Assembly (NCBI GenBank): GCA_029238665.1
Contig: JAQWFQ010000018.1
Location: forward strand, 1 to 33,258
Source: Crocinitomicaceae bacterium
GTDB taxonomy: Bacteria > Bacteroidota > Bacteroidia > Flavobacteriales_D > Crocinitomicaceae
Length of the DNA stretch: 33,258 nt
Reading direction: 5' to 3'
The notes beneath the pieces are model-generated. The model worked only from the letters and a program-made list of their open reading frames with translations, ran no database searches and was not told the DNA's origin. The translations under genes and the position numbers were made by a program. Positions within the stretch are counted from its first letter, which is position 1. Every line of letters begins with the position of its first letter. This document shows positions 6,979 to 14,716 of the stretch, one piece after another.

Positions 6979-8376
6979 CTAAAGTGTAGAAGGGCAAACA
7001 AATACGGTTTTGGGAATGTCTGTTTTGCTAATTTCTCGAAAGCCACCCGCTACGTCAATTAATTTTGAGTACCCATGTTTCATAAGTAAAGAAATGGCAA
7101 TTATACTTCTATACCCACCAGCACAATGGATGTGATACGTAGTCTCTTTATCTAACTTGTTTAGGTCACTGTTCATGTAGTCCAATGCATAGTGCGAAGC
7201 ACTTTCAATGTGTTCAGCACTGTATTCTCCCGGCTTACGCACATCAACAATATTACATGAGTTATAATCCTCAACAAGTTTTCCTGCAGAAATAGAGGTA
7301 ATTGTATTCAATTGACCACCTGTCTTTACGTAGGTATCAATTCCTCCTTTTAAGTATCCAGCGGTGTTGTCATATCCAACGCGAGACAAACGAGTTATAG
7401 CTTCTTGTTCTGTTCCTTCTGGAGCAATTAGAATGATTTTTTGATTAATTTTTTCAATTAAAGCACCGACCCACATGGCGAATGTTCCATTTAAACCAAT
7501 GAACAATGAACCTGGAATAAATCCGTGTATAAACTCAGATTGAGGGCGCACGTCTAAAACTAAAGCACCACCTTCAATTTCAGCGTTAAATTGATCCCAG
7601 GACAGTGCAGTATTTCCTTTGGAAAGGACATTTTCAAAGGAGTCACACCCCATTTTATTTAGGATTGCATTTTTAGGAAAGTATTGTGGTGGAGGTAAAA
7701 TACCATCTGTAACTTCGGCTATAAATTCAGTACGCGTCATGTCTGCACGTAAGGCATAATTTGTTTCCTTTTGTTCACCAAGTGTTCCTACTGTTTCTGA
7801 GCTCATGTTTTTTCCACAAGCAGAACCTGATCCGTGACCAGGATAAATGATTAATGAATCATCTAAAGGCATGATTCGATTGCGTAGAGAGTCAAATAAC
7901 ATGCCCGCTAAATCTTCTTGAGTCAGGTGTGTTTTAATCGCCAAGTCAGGCCTGCCAACATCACCTAAAAACAAGGTGTCTCCAGTAAACAACGCAGTTT
8001 CCTTTCCCTGTTCATCAATTAACAAATAGGTTGAAGATTCTTGGGTATGACCAGGGGTGTGAAGCACTTTAAGTGTCACATCACCAATTTTAAATTCTTG
8101 ATTGTCTGCTGCAATAATTGCATCAAATGCAGGGTTGGCTGTTGGGCCAAAAATAATAGCTGCGCCTGTCTTTTTTGCTAAGTCAACATGACCAGAAACA
8201 AAATCTGCATGAAAGTGTGTTTCAAAAATATATTTAATGGTAGCGTTGTTATTCGCTGCAATTTCAAGATAAGGATGTGTTTCCCTTAACGGGTCTATAA
8301 CAACAGCCTCACCGTTACTTTCTATATAATATGCTGCTTCCGAAAGACATTTCGTATAAAGTTGTTTGACAATCAT
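6979..8376 (-). CDS. CstB-like persulfide dioxygenase with pseudo-rhodanese and rhodanese domains
   Basis: A 465-residue three-domain protein. Residues 1-240 are a metallo-beta-lactamase fold of the persulfide dioxygenase group: THFHADFVSGH (53-63), TPGH (107-110), TGDTLFLGDVGRPDLA (131-146) and YPGHGSGSACGKNM (178-191), giving the non-heme iron site. Residues about 255-355 form a rhodanese-like domain (LDVRPQSEF) whose active-site loop IAPEGTE has no cysteine. Residues about 365-460 form a true rhodanese with Cys418 in HIHCAGGYRS. This order matches CstB of Staphylococcus, which oxidises persulfides and releases thiosulfate, so a role in sulfide detoxification is likely. It lies 15 bases downstream of engB and is probably co-transcribed with it. 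Confidence 0.9.
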   Translation of the reverse strand: MIVKQLYTKCLSEAAYYIESNGEAVVIDPLRETHPYLEIAANNNATIKYIFETHFHADFVSGHVDLAKKTGAAIIFGPTANPAFDAIIAADNQEFKIGDVTLKVLHTPGHTQESSTYLLIDEQGKETALFTGDTLFLGDVGRPDLAIKTHLTQEDLAGMLFDSLRNRIMPLDDSLIIYPGHGSGSACGKNMSSETVGTLGEQKETNYALRADMTRTEFIAEVTDGILPPPQYFPKNAILNKMGCDSFENVLSKGNTALSWDQFNAEIEGGALVLDVRPQSEFIHGFIPGSLFIGLNGTFAMWVGALIEKINQKIILIAPEGTEQEAITRLSRVGYDNTAGYLKGGIDTYVKTGGQLNTITSISAGKLVEDYNSCNIVDVRKPGEYSAEHIESASHYALDYMNSDLNKLDKETTYHIHCAGGYRSIIAISLLMKHGYSKLIDVAGGFREISKTDIPKTVFVCPSTL

Positions 8377-8391
8377 AATATCTAGTTTGAG

Positions 8392-9000
8392 TTATTTAAT
8401 TTTTTCAAAAGAGTCATTGATGTTTTCAATGTAATTCAACAGTTTTTCTTGTCCAAATTTTGATGTAGCAGATGTGGTAAATACAGGGGGTAATTCCGCC
8501 CAGTATTTCAACATTTCTTTTTTGTATTTCGCTAAGTTTTTTTGCAGCGCAGTGCTAGATAATTTATCTATTTTTGTAAAAACCATTGAAAACGCAATCT
8601 GCTTTTCACCGCACCAGTTCATAAACTCCATGTCAATTTTTTGTGGCTCTAATCGGCAATCCAACAAAACAAAAACATTCAATAACTCTTCTCTTTTTGT
8701 TAAGTATTCAGAGATGAATTTTTCCCACTTTGCCCTAGATGTTTTTGAAGCTTTTGCATAGCCATAACCAGGTAAATCGACAAGGTACCAGTCGTCATTA
8801 ATGATAAAGTGGTTGATTAGTTGTGTCTTTCCTGGGCGCCCTGATATTTTAGCCAGTTTATTGCGCCCTGTAATCATGTTGATTAATGACGATTTACCAA
8901 CATTAGATCGACCTATAAATGCGTACTCAGGTAATCCATCTTTGGGACATAAATTAATGTCAGTATTGGAAATTACGAATTGTGCTTTATTGATTTTCAC
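8392..9000 (-). CDS. engB: YihA/EngB-family ribosome assembly GTPase
   Basis: A 202-residue TRAFAC GTPase needed for large-subunit ribosome assembly in other bacteria. G1 is GRSNVGKSS (30-38). G3 is DLPGYGYA (75-82), the family signature. G4 is TKID (142-145) and G5 is around TSATS (175-179). The start codon is GTG at 9000, which gives the normal family N-terminus (KINKAQFVISN). A perfect -7 box at 9015-9022 lies just upstream. The gene heads a probable two-gene operon with the persulfide dioxygenase-like gene. There is no obvious functional link between the two. Confidence 0.95.
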   Translation of the reverse strand: MKINKAQFVISNTDINLCPKDGLPEYAFIGRSNVGKSSLINMITGRNKLAKISGRPGKTQLINHFIINDDWYLVDLPGYGYAKASKTSRAKWEKFISEYLTKREELLNVFVLLDCRLEPQKIDMEFMNWCGEKQIAFSMVFTKIDKLSSTALQKNLAKYKKEMLKYWAELPPVFTTSATSKFGQEKLLNYIENINDSFEKIK

Positions 9001-9014
9001 GTGTTTCTTTTTGA

Positions 9015-9022
9015 CAAAGATA
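9015..9022 (-). promoter_or_regulatory. -7 box of the engB operon
   Basis: The minus strand reads TATCTTTG, an exact TAnnTTTG match. It ends 14 bases before the GTG start of engB and implies a leader of only about 10 bases. Confidence 0.55.
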
Positions 9023-9064
9023 GAGTTTTAACATTTTTTCTTTCTATACAAAGGCGCTTTACTT

Positions 9065-9072
9065 TACATTTG
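9065..9072 (+). promoter_or_regulatory. -7 box of the lipoprotein gene
   Basis: TACATTTG matches TAnnTTTG exactly and lies 22 bases before the ATG at 9095. No clear -33 element is seen. Confidence 0.5.
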
Positions 9073-9094
9073 TAAGACACAATTTTCAAGTCTT

Positions 9095-9595
9095 ATGAAG
9101 AATATAATATATGTTTTTGCGGTATCACTGACTTTAAGCGCATGTAGTAGCGATGTAGAAGTGGCTAAAAATTCAACGAATAAGCTGGAACAGGAATCAG
9201 AAACAGCAACAATTCATGCTAATCGTGTACTTACAATGGAAATTGAAGGGATGGTTTGCAAAATGGGGTGTGGAGGTTCAATTCGAAAAGGGTTGATGTC
9301 AACGAATGGTGTTTCTGAAGTGAAATTTGATTTTGAAGATGACAGGACTTCTAATGAAGCTGTAATTTCTTTTGATAAGAACAGTATTACTGCTGATGAA
9401 ATGGTAAAAATAGTGACAGCGTTGAATAGTGGTCAATTTCACGTTGGGTCTATGCACTCTGATACATTGATTGAAGTAAAGACAATTGAAACGAATACAA
9501 CTGAATCATCAAAAGAGTCTGTTATTGAAGTATCATCATCACACATTGAAATGCCAAATCTGCTTGATTTATTATCAGGGGTGTTTGCCTATTAA
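9095..9595 (+). CDS. Lipoprotein with a heavy-metal-associated (HMA-like) domain
   Basis: A 166-residue protein. The signal peptide ends in the lipobox LSACSS with Cys17 as the lipidated residue, so it is probably anchored in a membrane facing the periplasm or cell surface. A ferredoxin-like HMA domain covers about residues 44-120. Its metal loop reads GMVCKMGCGG, a CxxxC spacing (Cys55, Cys59) rather than the classic CxxC. The Thr/Ser/Glu-rich tail (about 125-155) looks disordered. It may bind a soft metal such as copper or zinc, but the changed spacing makes the ion uncertain. It stands alone with its own promoter, divergent from engB. Confidence 0.85.
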   Translation: MKNIIYVFAVSLTLSACSSDVEVAKNSTNKLEQESETATIHANRVLTMEIEGMVCKMGCGGSIRKGLMSTNGVSEVKFDFEDDRTSNEAVISFDKNSITADEMVKIVTALNSGQFHVGSMHSDTLIEVKTIETNTTESSKESVIEVSSSHIEMPNLLDLLSGVFAY

Positions 9596-9631
9596 TCGTT
9601 TAGTCTAACCAGACGCAACTTTACGCCTTTC

Positions 9632-10393
9632 ATGAAACTTCACTACAGAGAATTAGGAACAGGTCAGCCACTGATTATTTTACACGGCTTATTTGGCTTT
9701 TCAGACAATTGGCAATCTCACGCAAAAAAATTATCAGAATATTACCGTGTTATTTTAGTTGACCTGCGTAACCATGGACATTCTCCGTGGTCAGATGAGT
9801 TTTCTTATAACCTTATGGCGCAAGATGTTTTTGAATTGTGTCAATCCTTGAGCTTAAAGAACTTGATTTTGGTCGGTCACTCTATGGGAGGGAAGGTTGC
9901 AATGAATTTTGCTCAGAATCATGGGGAGCTTGTCGAAAAATTGGTTGTAGTCGATATTGGGATTAAGCAGTATCCAATGCACCATGAATACATTTTAGCG
10001 GGTATTCACTCCGTTGACCTACCAACTATTTCTGCACGTAGGCAAGCCGAATCACAACTCAGTGCCCACATTGATTCTGAAGGGATAAAGCAGTTTCTAT
10101 TGAAGAACCTGTATTGGAAAGAGAAAGGAGTGCTTGCTTGGAGAATGAACGTCGCTGTTTTAGAACGTGAAATGGAAACAATTCTTTCTGCAGTAGATGA
10201 TGTAGATGTAACGGTACCAACATTATTTATTCGGGGAGCAATGTCGAACTACATTTTAGATGATGACATTGAAGCCATAGAAGAGTTGTTTTTTGATGCT
10301 GAGTTTATTACAATTGATAACGCAGGACATTGGGTTCATGCTGAGGCATCACAGGTATTTCTTGAGCATCTTTTATCTTTTTGTTTGAGGTAA
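9632..10393 (+). CDS. Alpha/beta hydrolase, YbfF-like esterase
   Basis: A 253-residue cytoplasmic alpha/beta hydrolase. The oxyanion region is LHGLFGFSDNW (17-27), followed by VDLRNHGHSPW (43-53), a combination typical of the YbfF/ABHD11 group. The nucleophile elbow is GHSMGG with Ser84. His233 in NAGHWVHAE completes the triad, and an Asp near 210-212 is the likely acid. The substrate is unknown; related enzymes hydrolyse short acyl esters and acyl thioesters. A box CAACTTTA, eight bases before the ATG, resembles the one before dusB. Confidence 0.9.
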   Translation: MKLHYRELGTGQPLIILHGLFGFSDNWQSHAKKLSEYYRVILVDLRNHGHSPWSDEFSYNLMAQDVFELCQSLSLKNLILVGHSMGGKVAMNFAQNHGELVEKLVVVDIGIKQYPMHHEYILAGIHSVDLPTISARRQAESQLSAHIDSEGIKQFLLKNLYWKEKGVLAWRMNVAVLEREMETILSAVDDVDVTVPTLFIRGAMSNYILDDDIEAIEELFFDAEFITIDNAGHWVHAEASQVFLEHLLSFCLR

Positions 10394-10487
10394 TCATTGA
10401 CTTTAAAAAGAAATTAAAGCAACAAACTCCTAGACTTTCATTCGGATTAAAAATTAAGCGTTACCTTAAACGTATAAAGACATTGCT

Positions 10488-11123
10488 ATGCACATTTTTA
10501 TTGTTGATGATCAACAATCAATTATAGATACTTGGACAACATTACTTTCTGGCGTTGAAGATTTTAAAGTTGTTGACTCTGCTTTAGAAAGTGCAGAGGC
10601 TTTACGTAAAATTAAATTACATCGCCCCAATATTGTTTTGTTAAACCTGAACTTAAAAGATACTTCAGGAATCGACTTGTGTGTAAAAATCATTAAAGAA
10701 GCTCCAACAACGAAAGTCATAGGCCTATCTTTACAAAACAAAGCTACTATTGTTAAGAAAGTAATAACTAAAGGAGCAAAAGGGTACTTGACTAAAAATG
10801 TTGAGGTAGCTGAGTTGATTAAAGCAATTAAGGTTGTGTCTACAGGTGAAACATACATTTGTGAAGAAATTCAATCCAAGTTGATTCAAGAAGTATTGTT
10901 CAGCACAAAGGTTCGTAAATCATCAAAAGAATTAACATCAAAAGAGGTTGAAATTCTTGAGCAGGTAGCAAAAGGATTAACCTCGAAAGAAATTGCAGAA
11001 GCATTAATACTTTCAGCTCGAACAGTAGAAACTCACCGACACAACATTTTAAAAAAGCTGAAATTGCCTAATACAGCACGCCTAATTTCATGGGCGGTTC
11101 AAAACGGATACCTTACCAATTAA
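10488..11123 (+). CDS. NarL/LuxR-type regulator with degenerate receiver domain
   Basis: A 211-residue protein with a receiver domain (1-120) and a LuxR-type helix-turn-helix (about 145-211: LTSKEVEILEQVAKGLTSKEIAEALILSARTVETH). The acidic pocket D7-D8 and the switch Lys103 are kept. At the position where the phosphorylated Asp is expected, the sequence is VLLNLNLKD with Asn53 (codon AAC). Phosphorylation is therefore unlikely, and the receiver may respond to another signal or act constitutively. No histidine kinase is adjacent. The DNA-binding domain is intact, so it probably still controls transcription. Confidence 0.92.
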   Translation: MHIFIVDDQQSIIDTWTTLLSGVEDFKVVDSALESAEALRKIKLHRPNIVLLNLNLKDTSGIDLCVKIIKEAPTTKVIGLSLQNKATIVKKVITKGAKGYLTKNVEVAELIKAIKVVSTGETYICEEIQSKLIQEVLFSTKVRKSSKELTSKEVEILEQVAKGLTSKEIAEALILSARTVETHRHNILKKLKLPNTARLISWAVQNGYLTN

Positions 11124-11144
11124 CTCGACGTTATAAACGGATTG

Positions 11145-11813
11145 TTAGACTAAATTCTTCGAAAAGAATACACGGTCAGAATCAATTTGTTCTTCGAGTA
11201 ACTTGAAAAATTCTGCACGGTGTTCATCTTCAATACAATCAGAAGGGAACGTTAACTGAAGTCCTTTGATGTAGTCAAAATAAATACTTTGTTGTTGGAC
11301 GCTTATTTTTCGCAAGCCCTTAAAGTATAAAAGAATAATTTCTCTATCTGCAACAATTAAGGCTTTTGAGGAAAGTCCAATTCTATAATGGTTGCCCTTG
11401 ATTCCAACAATTGTAAAGATGACATTGTCCAGTGCGCCAACCAAAAAAGCAAGTGTTGGAATCCAGGCCTGTGGTGTAACTTGGTATAGAGCTACTCCAA
11501 CAAAGGTCATAACAAGCACCTCTAAGCTTGTATAGGTAATAATTCTTCGTTTACGCGTTGAACTTACAGGCGCATTCCATTTAAACTTTGTTTGCTGCGC
11601 TACAATTCGGATTCCCATCCAGCGTCGTATGCTCCTTCTTAAATTTACAATGAAAATAAGGAGCCCTAATCCAAGAAATATTTCACCTCTAAAAGGAATA
11701 TGTGCACCGTTTGTCTTTAAAAACATAACCGGTAAGTCAAACCCAACGTATATAGCCATTAACATTGTTGGGATTAGCAAAAACATCAAAAGCATGTTTA
11801 TAAATCTATTCAT
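11145..11813 (-). CDS. Four-TM membrane protein, unknown function
   Basis: A 222-residue protein with membrane segments at about 5-23, 41-58, 90-110 and 115-137. A soluble C-terminal region (about 140-222) is rich in beta-strand-like alternation (IGLSSKALIVADREIILLYFKGLRKISV) and resembles a PH-like domain. I do not recognise a named family. Its start overlaps the end of the DUF349 gene by 8 bases, so it is the third gene of the pfkB / DUF349 / membrane protein operon and is probably translationally coupled. Confidence 0.75.
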   Translation of the reverse strand: MNRFINMLLMFLLIPTMLMAIYVGFDLPVMFLKTNGAHIPFRGEIFLGLGLLIFIVNLRRSIRRWMGIRIVAQQTKFKWNAPVSSTRKRRIITYTSLEVLVMTFVGVALYQVTPQAWIPTLAFLVGALDNVIFTIVGIKGNHYRIGLSSKALIVADREIILLYFKGLRKISVQQQSIYFDYIKGLQLTFPSDCIEDEHRAEFFKLLEEQIDSDRVFFSKNLV

Positions 11814-13533
11814 TAGGAATGAGTTTTAATTGGCTTTTAATAACGGTGATCTTTTCAGTTGCTTTTGCAATTTTCTTGTCTACGTCTTTACGAAGGGCAT
11901 CAGCTCCTTTACTGTTAGCAAAGAACCCAAGGTTGTTTTCCAATAAAGCAATTTTCTTAACTTCAACATCAATTTGTTTTCTTAGGGCCATTTTTAAATC
12001 GGCAAATTGACGTGATGCATTTGAGCTTGCTTTAATGGTTTCAATTTTTGCTTGAAAAAGGATAGATTCCATTTCCGCACCTTCCATTTTTAATGCAGCA
12101 TACTTCTCATCCATCGCCGTTTTAAATGCGTTAAAAATGGTGTCTTTACTTTTCATTGGCACATGACCAATGGCGTTAAAGTCGGTTGAGAATTTCTTTA
12201 AATCAGCAATTGCTGTGTTTTTATCTTTGCTTGGTTTATATGCTTTAATTGCAGTAATCAATGTTGTTTTTGCAATTAGATTAGCCTCATTTTCTTTGTC
12301 TTTATTCTCAAAAAAGGCTGTTCGTGCATTGAAAAAAGTATCGCATGATGACCTGAAGCTTTTCCACAGTTTTTGCTCAGTTTTTGCTCCAGAATGGCCA
12401 ATCATTTTCCATTGTTGTTGCAATTGTTTCAATTTGTTGGCCGTCTCTTTCCAATCTGTAGAATCTTTTAATTCATTCGCCTTGGCAATTAGCGCTTTTT
12501 TCTTGTCGGCTAAAACCGCAAGTTTCCCGTGTATTTCAGCAAAAAATGCTTTTTTTGCATCAAAAAACTCATCACAAACCGCACGAAACTCTTTCCAAAC
12601 TTCTTCGTTTTCTTTTTTAGGACCGAACCCAATTTTTTTCCAGTTTGCTTGACAGGAAAGAATCTCTTTGGTCATGTTTTCCCATGAATTAGCCGAGTCG
12701 TTTTTGTCTTTGTTTTCAACGATAAGGCGTGTGGCTTCAAGCAATGCTTGTTTTTGCTCTATGTTTGCCTGAAGTATGGCGCGTCGGTCATCATAAAAAC
12801 GATTTATTTTATCATAGATAGACCTAACTTCTGTCCAGTAGGACTCTTTTAAAGAATCCCATTCTTCATTTGGTACTGGCCCAATATCATTCCAATCATT
12901 TTGAAGCTTCTTAAGTGACGACTCAACCTCTCGTATCGTGTCTACAGTGTTTAATTGCTTTAACTCATTGATTAGCTCTTTCTTTAGTTGGAAGTTTCTC
13001 TGAAAGTCGTAATCTTTAAGGTCGGCATATATCTTTATGTTATAAAAGAAGTCTTCTAATAAACGGGAGTATTCAGATTGAATGTCATTTCTATTGTCGC
13101 GTGGAATATCTCCAACAGCCTTCCATTTATTTTGAATGTCTTTTAAAGCACCAAATGCCGCACCGATATTCTCTTCTGTTGTGATTGTCTCTTTTAATCG
13201 AGCAATTAACGCCCTCTTCTCACTTAAGTTTTTTGATTCAACAGCGTTTCGTTCTTCAATTATGCTTTTTCTTTTCTCTTTGAAAGCCCCATAAATGGAA
13301 TAAAAATTATCCTTTAGCATTGCCAGTTCATCTAAACGTGCTTTCAGTACAGTTAAGTCGTGGGCTTCAGGGTTGTCTTGAGTTTCTAACTGAGCCACTT
13401 GAATTTGACGCTCAGTTTCGAGTAGATAATCTTCAAATTTCGTGCGAAGTTCATTGACATCTCTACCAACAGCCAATAGGTTTTCTGAAGCTGTAAGTTC
13501 GTTTATTTTCTCTAAAAAGTTTATTGTTTCCAT
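11806..13533 (-). CDS. DUF349 repeat protein, mostly helical
   Basis: A 575-residue, Lys/Glu-rich, probably coiled-coil protein with no signal peptide. Five DUF349 repeats can be seen from the repeated aromatic-x-x-[IV]-G-x-x-[PG] core: WKAVGDIP (137), WNDIGPVP (214), WKKIGFGP (298), WKMIGHSG (375) and FNAIGHVP (452). The family occurs widely in Bacteroidota and Actinobacteria without an assigned biochemical role. It lies 25 bases downstream of the pfkB-family kinase and overlaps the next membrane protein gene, so the three form an operon. Confidence 0.88.
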   Translation of the reverse strand: METINFLEKINELTASENLLAVGRDVNELRTKFEDYLLETERQIQVAQLETQDNPEAHDLTVLKARLDELAMLKDNFYSIYGAFKEKRKSIIEERNAVESKNLSEKRALIARLKETITTEENIGAAFGALKDIQNKWKAVGDIPRDNRNDIQSEYSRLLEDFFYNIKIYADLKDYDFQRNFQLKKELINELKQLNTVDTIREVESSLKKLQNDWNDIGPVPNEEWDSLKESYWTEVRSIYDKINRFYDDRRAILQANIEQKQALLEATRLIVENKDKNDSANSWENMTKEILSCQANWKKIGFGPKKENEEVWKEFRAVCDEFFDAKKAFFAEIHGKLAVLADKKKALIAKANELKDSTDWKETANKLKQLQQQWKMIGHSGAKTEQKLWKSFRSSCDTFFNARTAFFENKDKENEANLIAKTTLITAIKAYKPSKDKNTAIADLKKFSTDFNAIGHVPMKSKDTIFNAFKTAMDEKYAALKMEGAEMESILFQAKIETIKASSNASRQFADLKMALRKQIDVEVKKIALLENNLGFFANSKGADALRKDVDKKIAKATEKITVIKSQLKLIPNE

Positions 13534-13558
13534 AATGGGTATAATTCTGATAGTAGGG

Positions 13559-14488
13559 TTATGCGATCTTGTAGTCCATGTTAAAATTTGTCAAGGTAAC
13601 AAATTGTTGGATTCGGTCGTTTAGGTCATCTTTTGTAATTGTTGTTAAGCGCTCTGTGCCAAATTTTTCAACACAAAAAGAGGCTAGTGCTGAACCATTG
13701 ATAATAGCACGCTTCATATTTTCAAACGAAATGTCGCCTGTGCTTGCAATGTAGCCCATAAACCCACCTGCAAACGTGTCGCCAGCTCCCGTTGGGTCAA
13801 ATACTTCTTCTAATGGAAGTGCTGGAGCATTAAAAACACTGTCGTTATTAAACAACAACGCTCCGTGTTCTCCTTTCTTAATGATTAAATATTTTGGCCC
13901 CATTGCGCGAATTACTTTTGAAGCTTTTACCAATGAATATTCTCCAGAAAGTTGCCTCGCTTCTTCATCGTTAATAATTAATAAATCAACCATTGAAATG
14001 GTTTTCTTCAAGTCATCCAATGCAATGTCCATCCAAAAATTCATCGTATCCATAGCAACTAACTTTGGACGAACATCAAGTCGTTCAATTACTTGACGTT
14101 GAACTTGAGGGCTTAAATTACCTAGCATGAGGTAGTCTACACCCTGGTAGTTTTCGGGAATAATAGGGTCAAAGTTTTCTAACACATTAAGTTCCGTAAT
14201 TAGTGTGTCTCTAGAGTTCATATCGTTGTGATATTTACCTGACCAGAAAAATGTTTTCTCTCCTTGTTTGATTTGCAAACCATCAAGGTTCACATTTCGA
14301 ATCTTTAATTGATTCAACATGTCTTCTGGAAAGTCTTCTCCAACTACTGAAACAATGTTTTGTTCGTTATCATAAAATGATGAAGCTAACGCAATATATG
14401 TTCCTGCGCCACCAATTATTTTATCTGTTTTTCCGAAAGGTGTCTCAATTGCATCAAATGCAACGGAACCTACTGTAAGTAAACTCAT
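13559..14488 (-). CDS. PfkB-family carbohydrate kinase
   Basis: A 309-residue ribokinase-like enzyme. The N-terminal sugar-binding signature includes GGAGTYIALASS (26-37). The C-terminal signature is DPTGAGDTFAGGF (231-243) with the catalytic Asp237. Family members phosphorylate sugars or nucleosides with ATP; the substrate cannot be read here. It is the first gene of an operon with the DUF349 protein and the four-TM membrane protein, and it has a -7 box 26 bases upstream. Confidence 0.92.
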   Translation of the reverse strand: MSLLTVGSVAFDAIETPFGKTDKIIGGAGTYIALASSFYDNEQNIVSVVGEDFPEDMLNQLKIRNVNLDGLQIKQGEKTFFWSGKYHNDMNSRDTLITELNVLENFDPIIPENYQGVDYLMLGNLSPQVQRQVIERLDVRPKLVAMDTMNFWMDIALDDLKKTISMVDLLIINDEEARQLSGEYSLVKASKVIRAMGPKYLIIKKGEHGALLFNNDSVFNAPALPLEEVFDPTGAGDTFAGGFMGYIASTGDISFENMKRAIINGSALASFCVEKFGTERLTTITKDDLNDRIQQFVTLTNFNMDYKIA

Positions 14489-14514
14489 TATTTATTATCG
14501 TTTTTGTCTAAAAA

Positions 14515-14522
14515 CAAAGATA
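14515..14522 (-). promoter_or_regulatory. -7 box of the pfkB / DUF349 operon
   Basis: The minus strand reads TATCTTTG, an exact TAnnTTTG match, 26 bases before the ATG at 14488. Confidence 0.5.
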
Positions 14523-14673
14523 GTACTATCCAAATAGATAGCAAATCCTAGCGTTTTGATTTAAAGCAAAGGCAGAAGGTTGTTTTATGATTTTTGAGAA
14601 TAAACCCAATGTATGTTAAAGTTGTAGCTGAAAAGTAACAAATCCAAACACATTTACGTTAATAAGTAAAGCT

Positions 14674-14712
14674 AAAGGGTTGAATATCCAACCCTTTTAA
14701 CTGATATTTTTG
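14674..14712 (+). promoter_or_regulatory. Hairpin plus -7 box in front of the AsmA-like gene
   Basis: A 9-bp perfect stem (AAAGGGTTG at 14674-14682 and its complement at 14689-14697, 6-base loop) is followed by TATTTTTG at 14705-14712 and then four bases to the ATG at 14717. If the box is used, the mRNA is nearly leaderless and the hairpin lies at the -33 to -15 DNA region, possibly as an operator. The hairpin followed by TTTT could instead end transcripts coming from upstream. Confidence 0.4.
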
Positions 14713-14716
14713 TTTC

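Noticed and set aside
12170-12652. 160-codon plus-strand frame opposite the DUF349 gene
   Set aside because: Antisense to a clear five-repeat DUF349 protein; its Phe/Ser-rich content is what the complement of Lys/Glu-rich coding gives.
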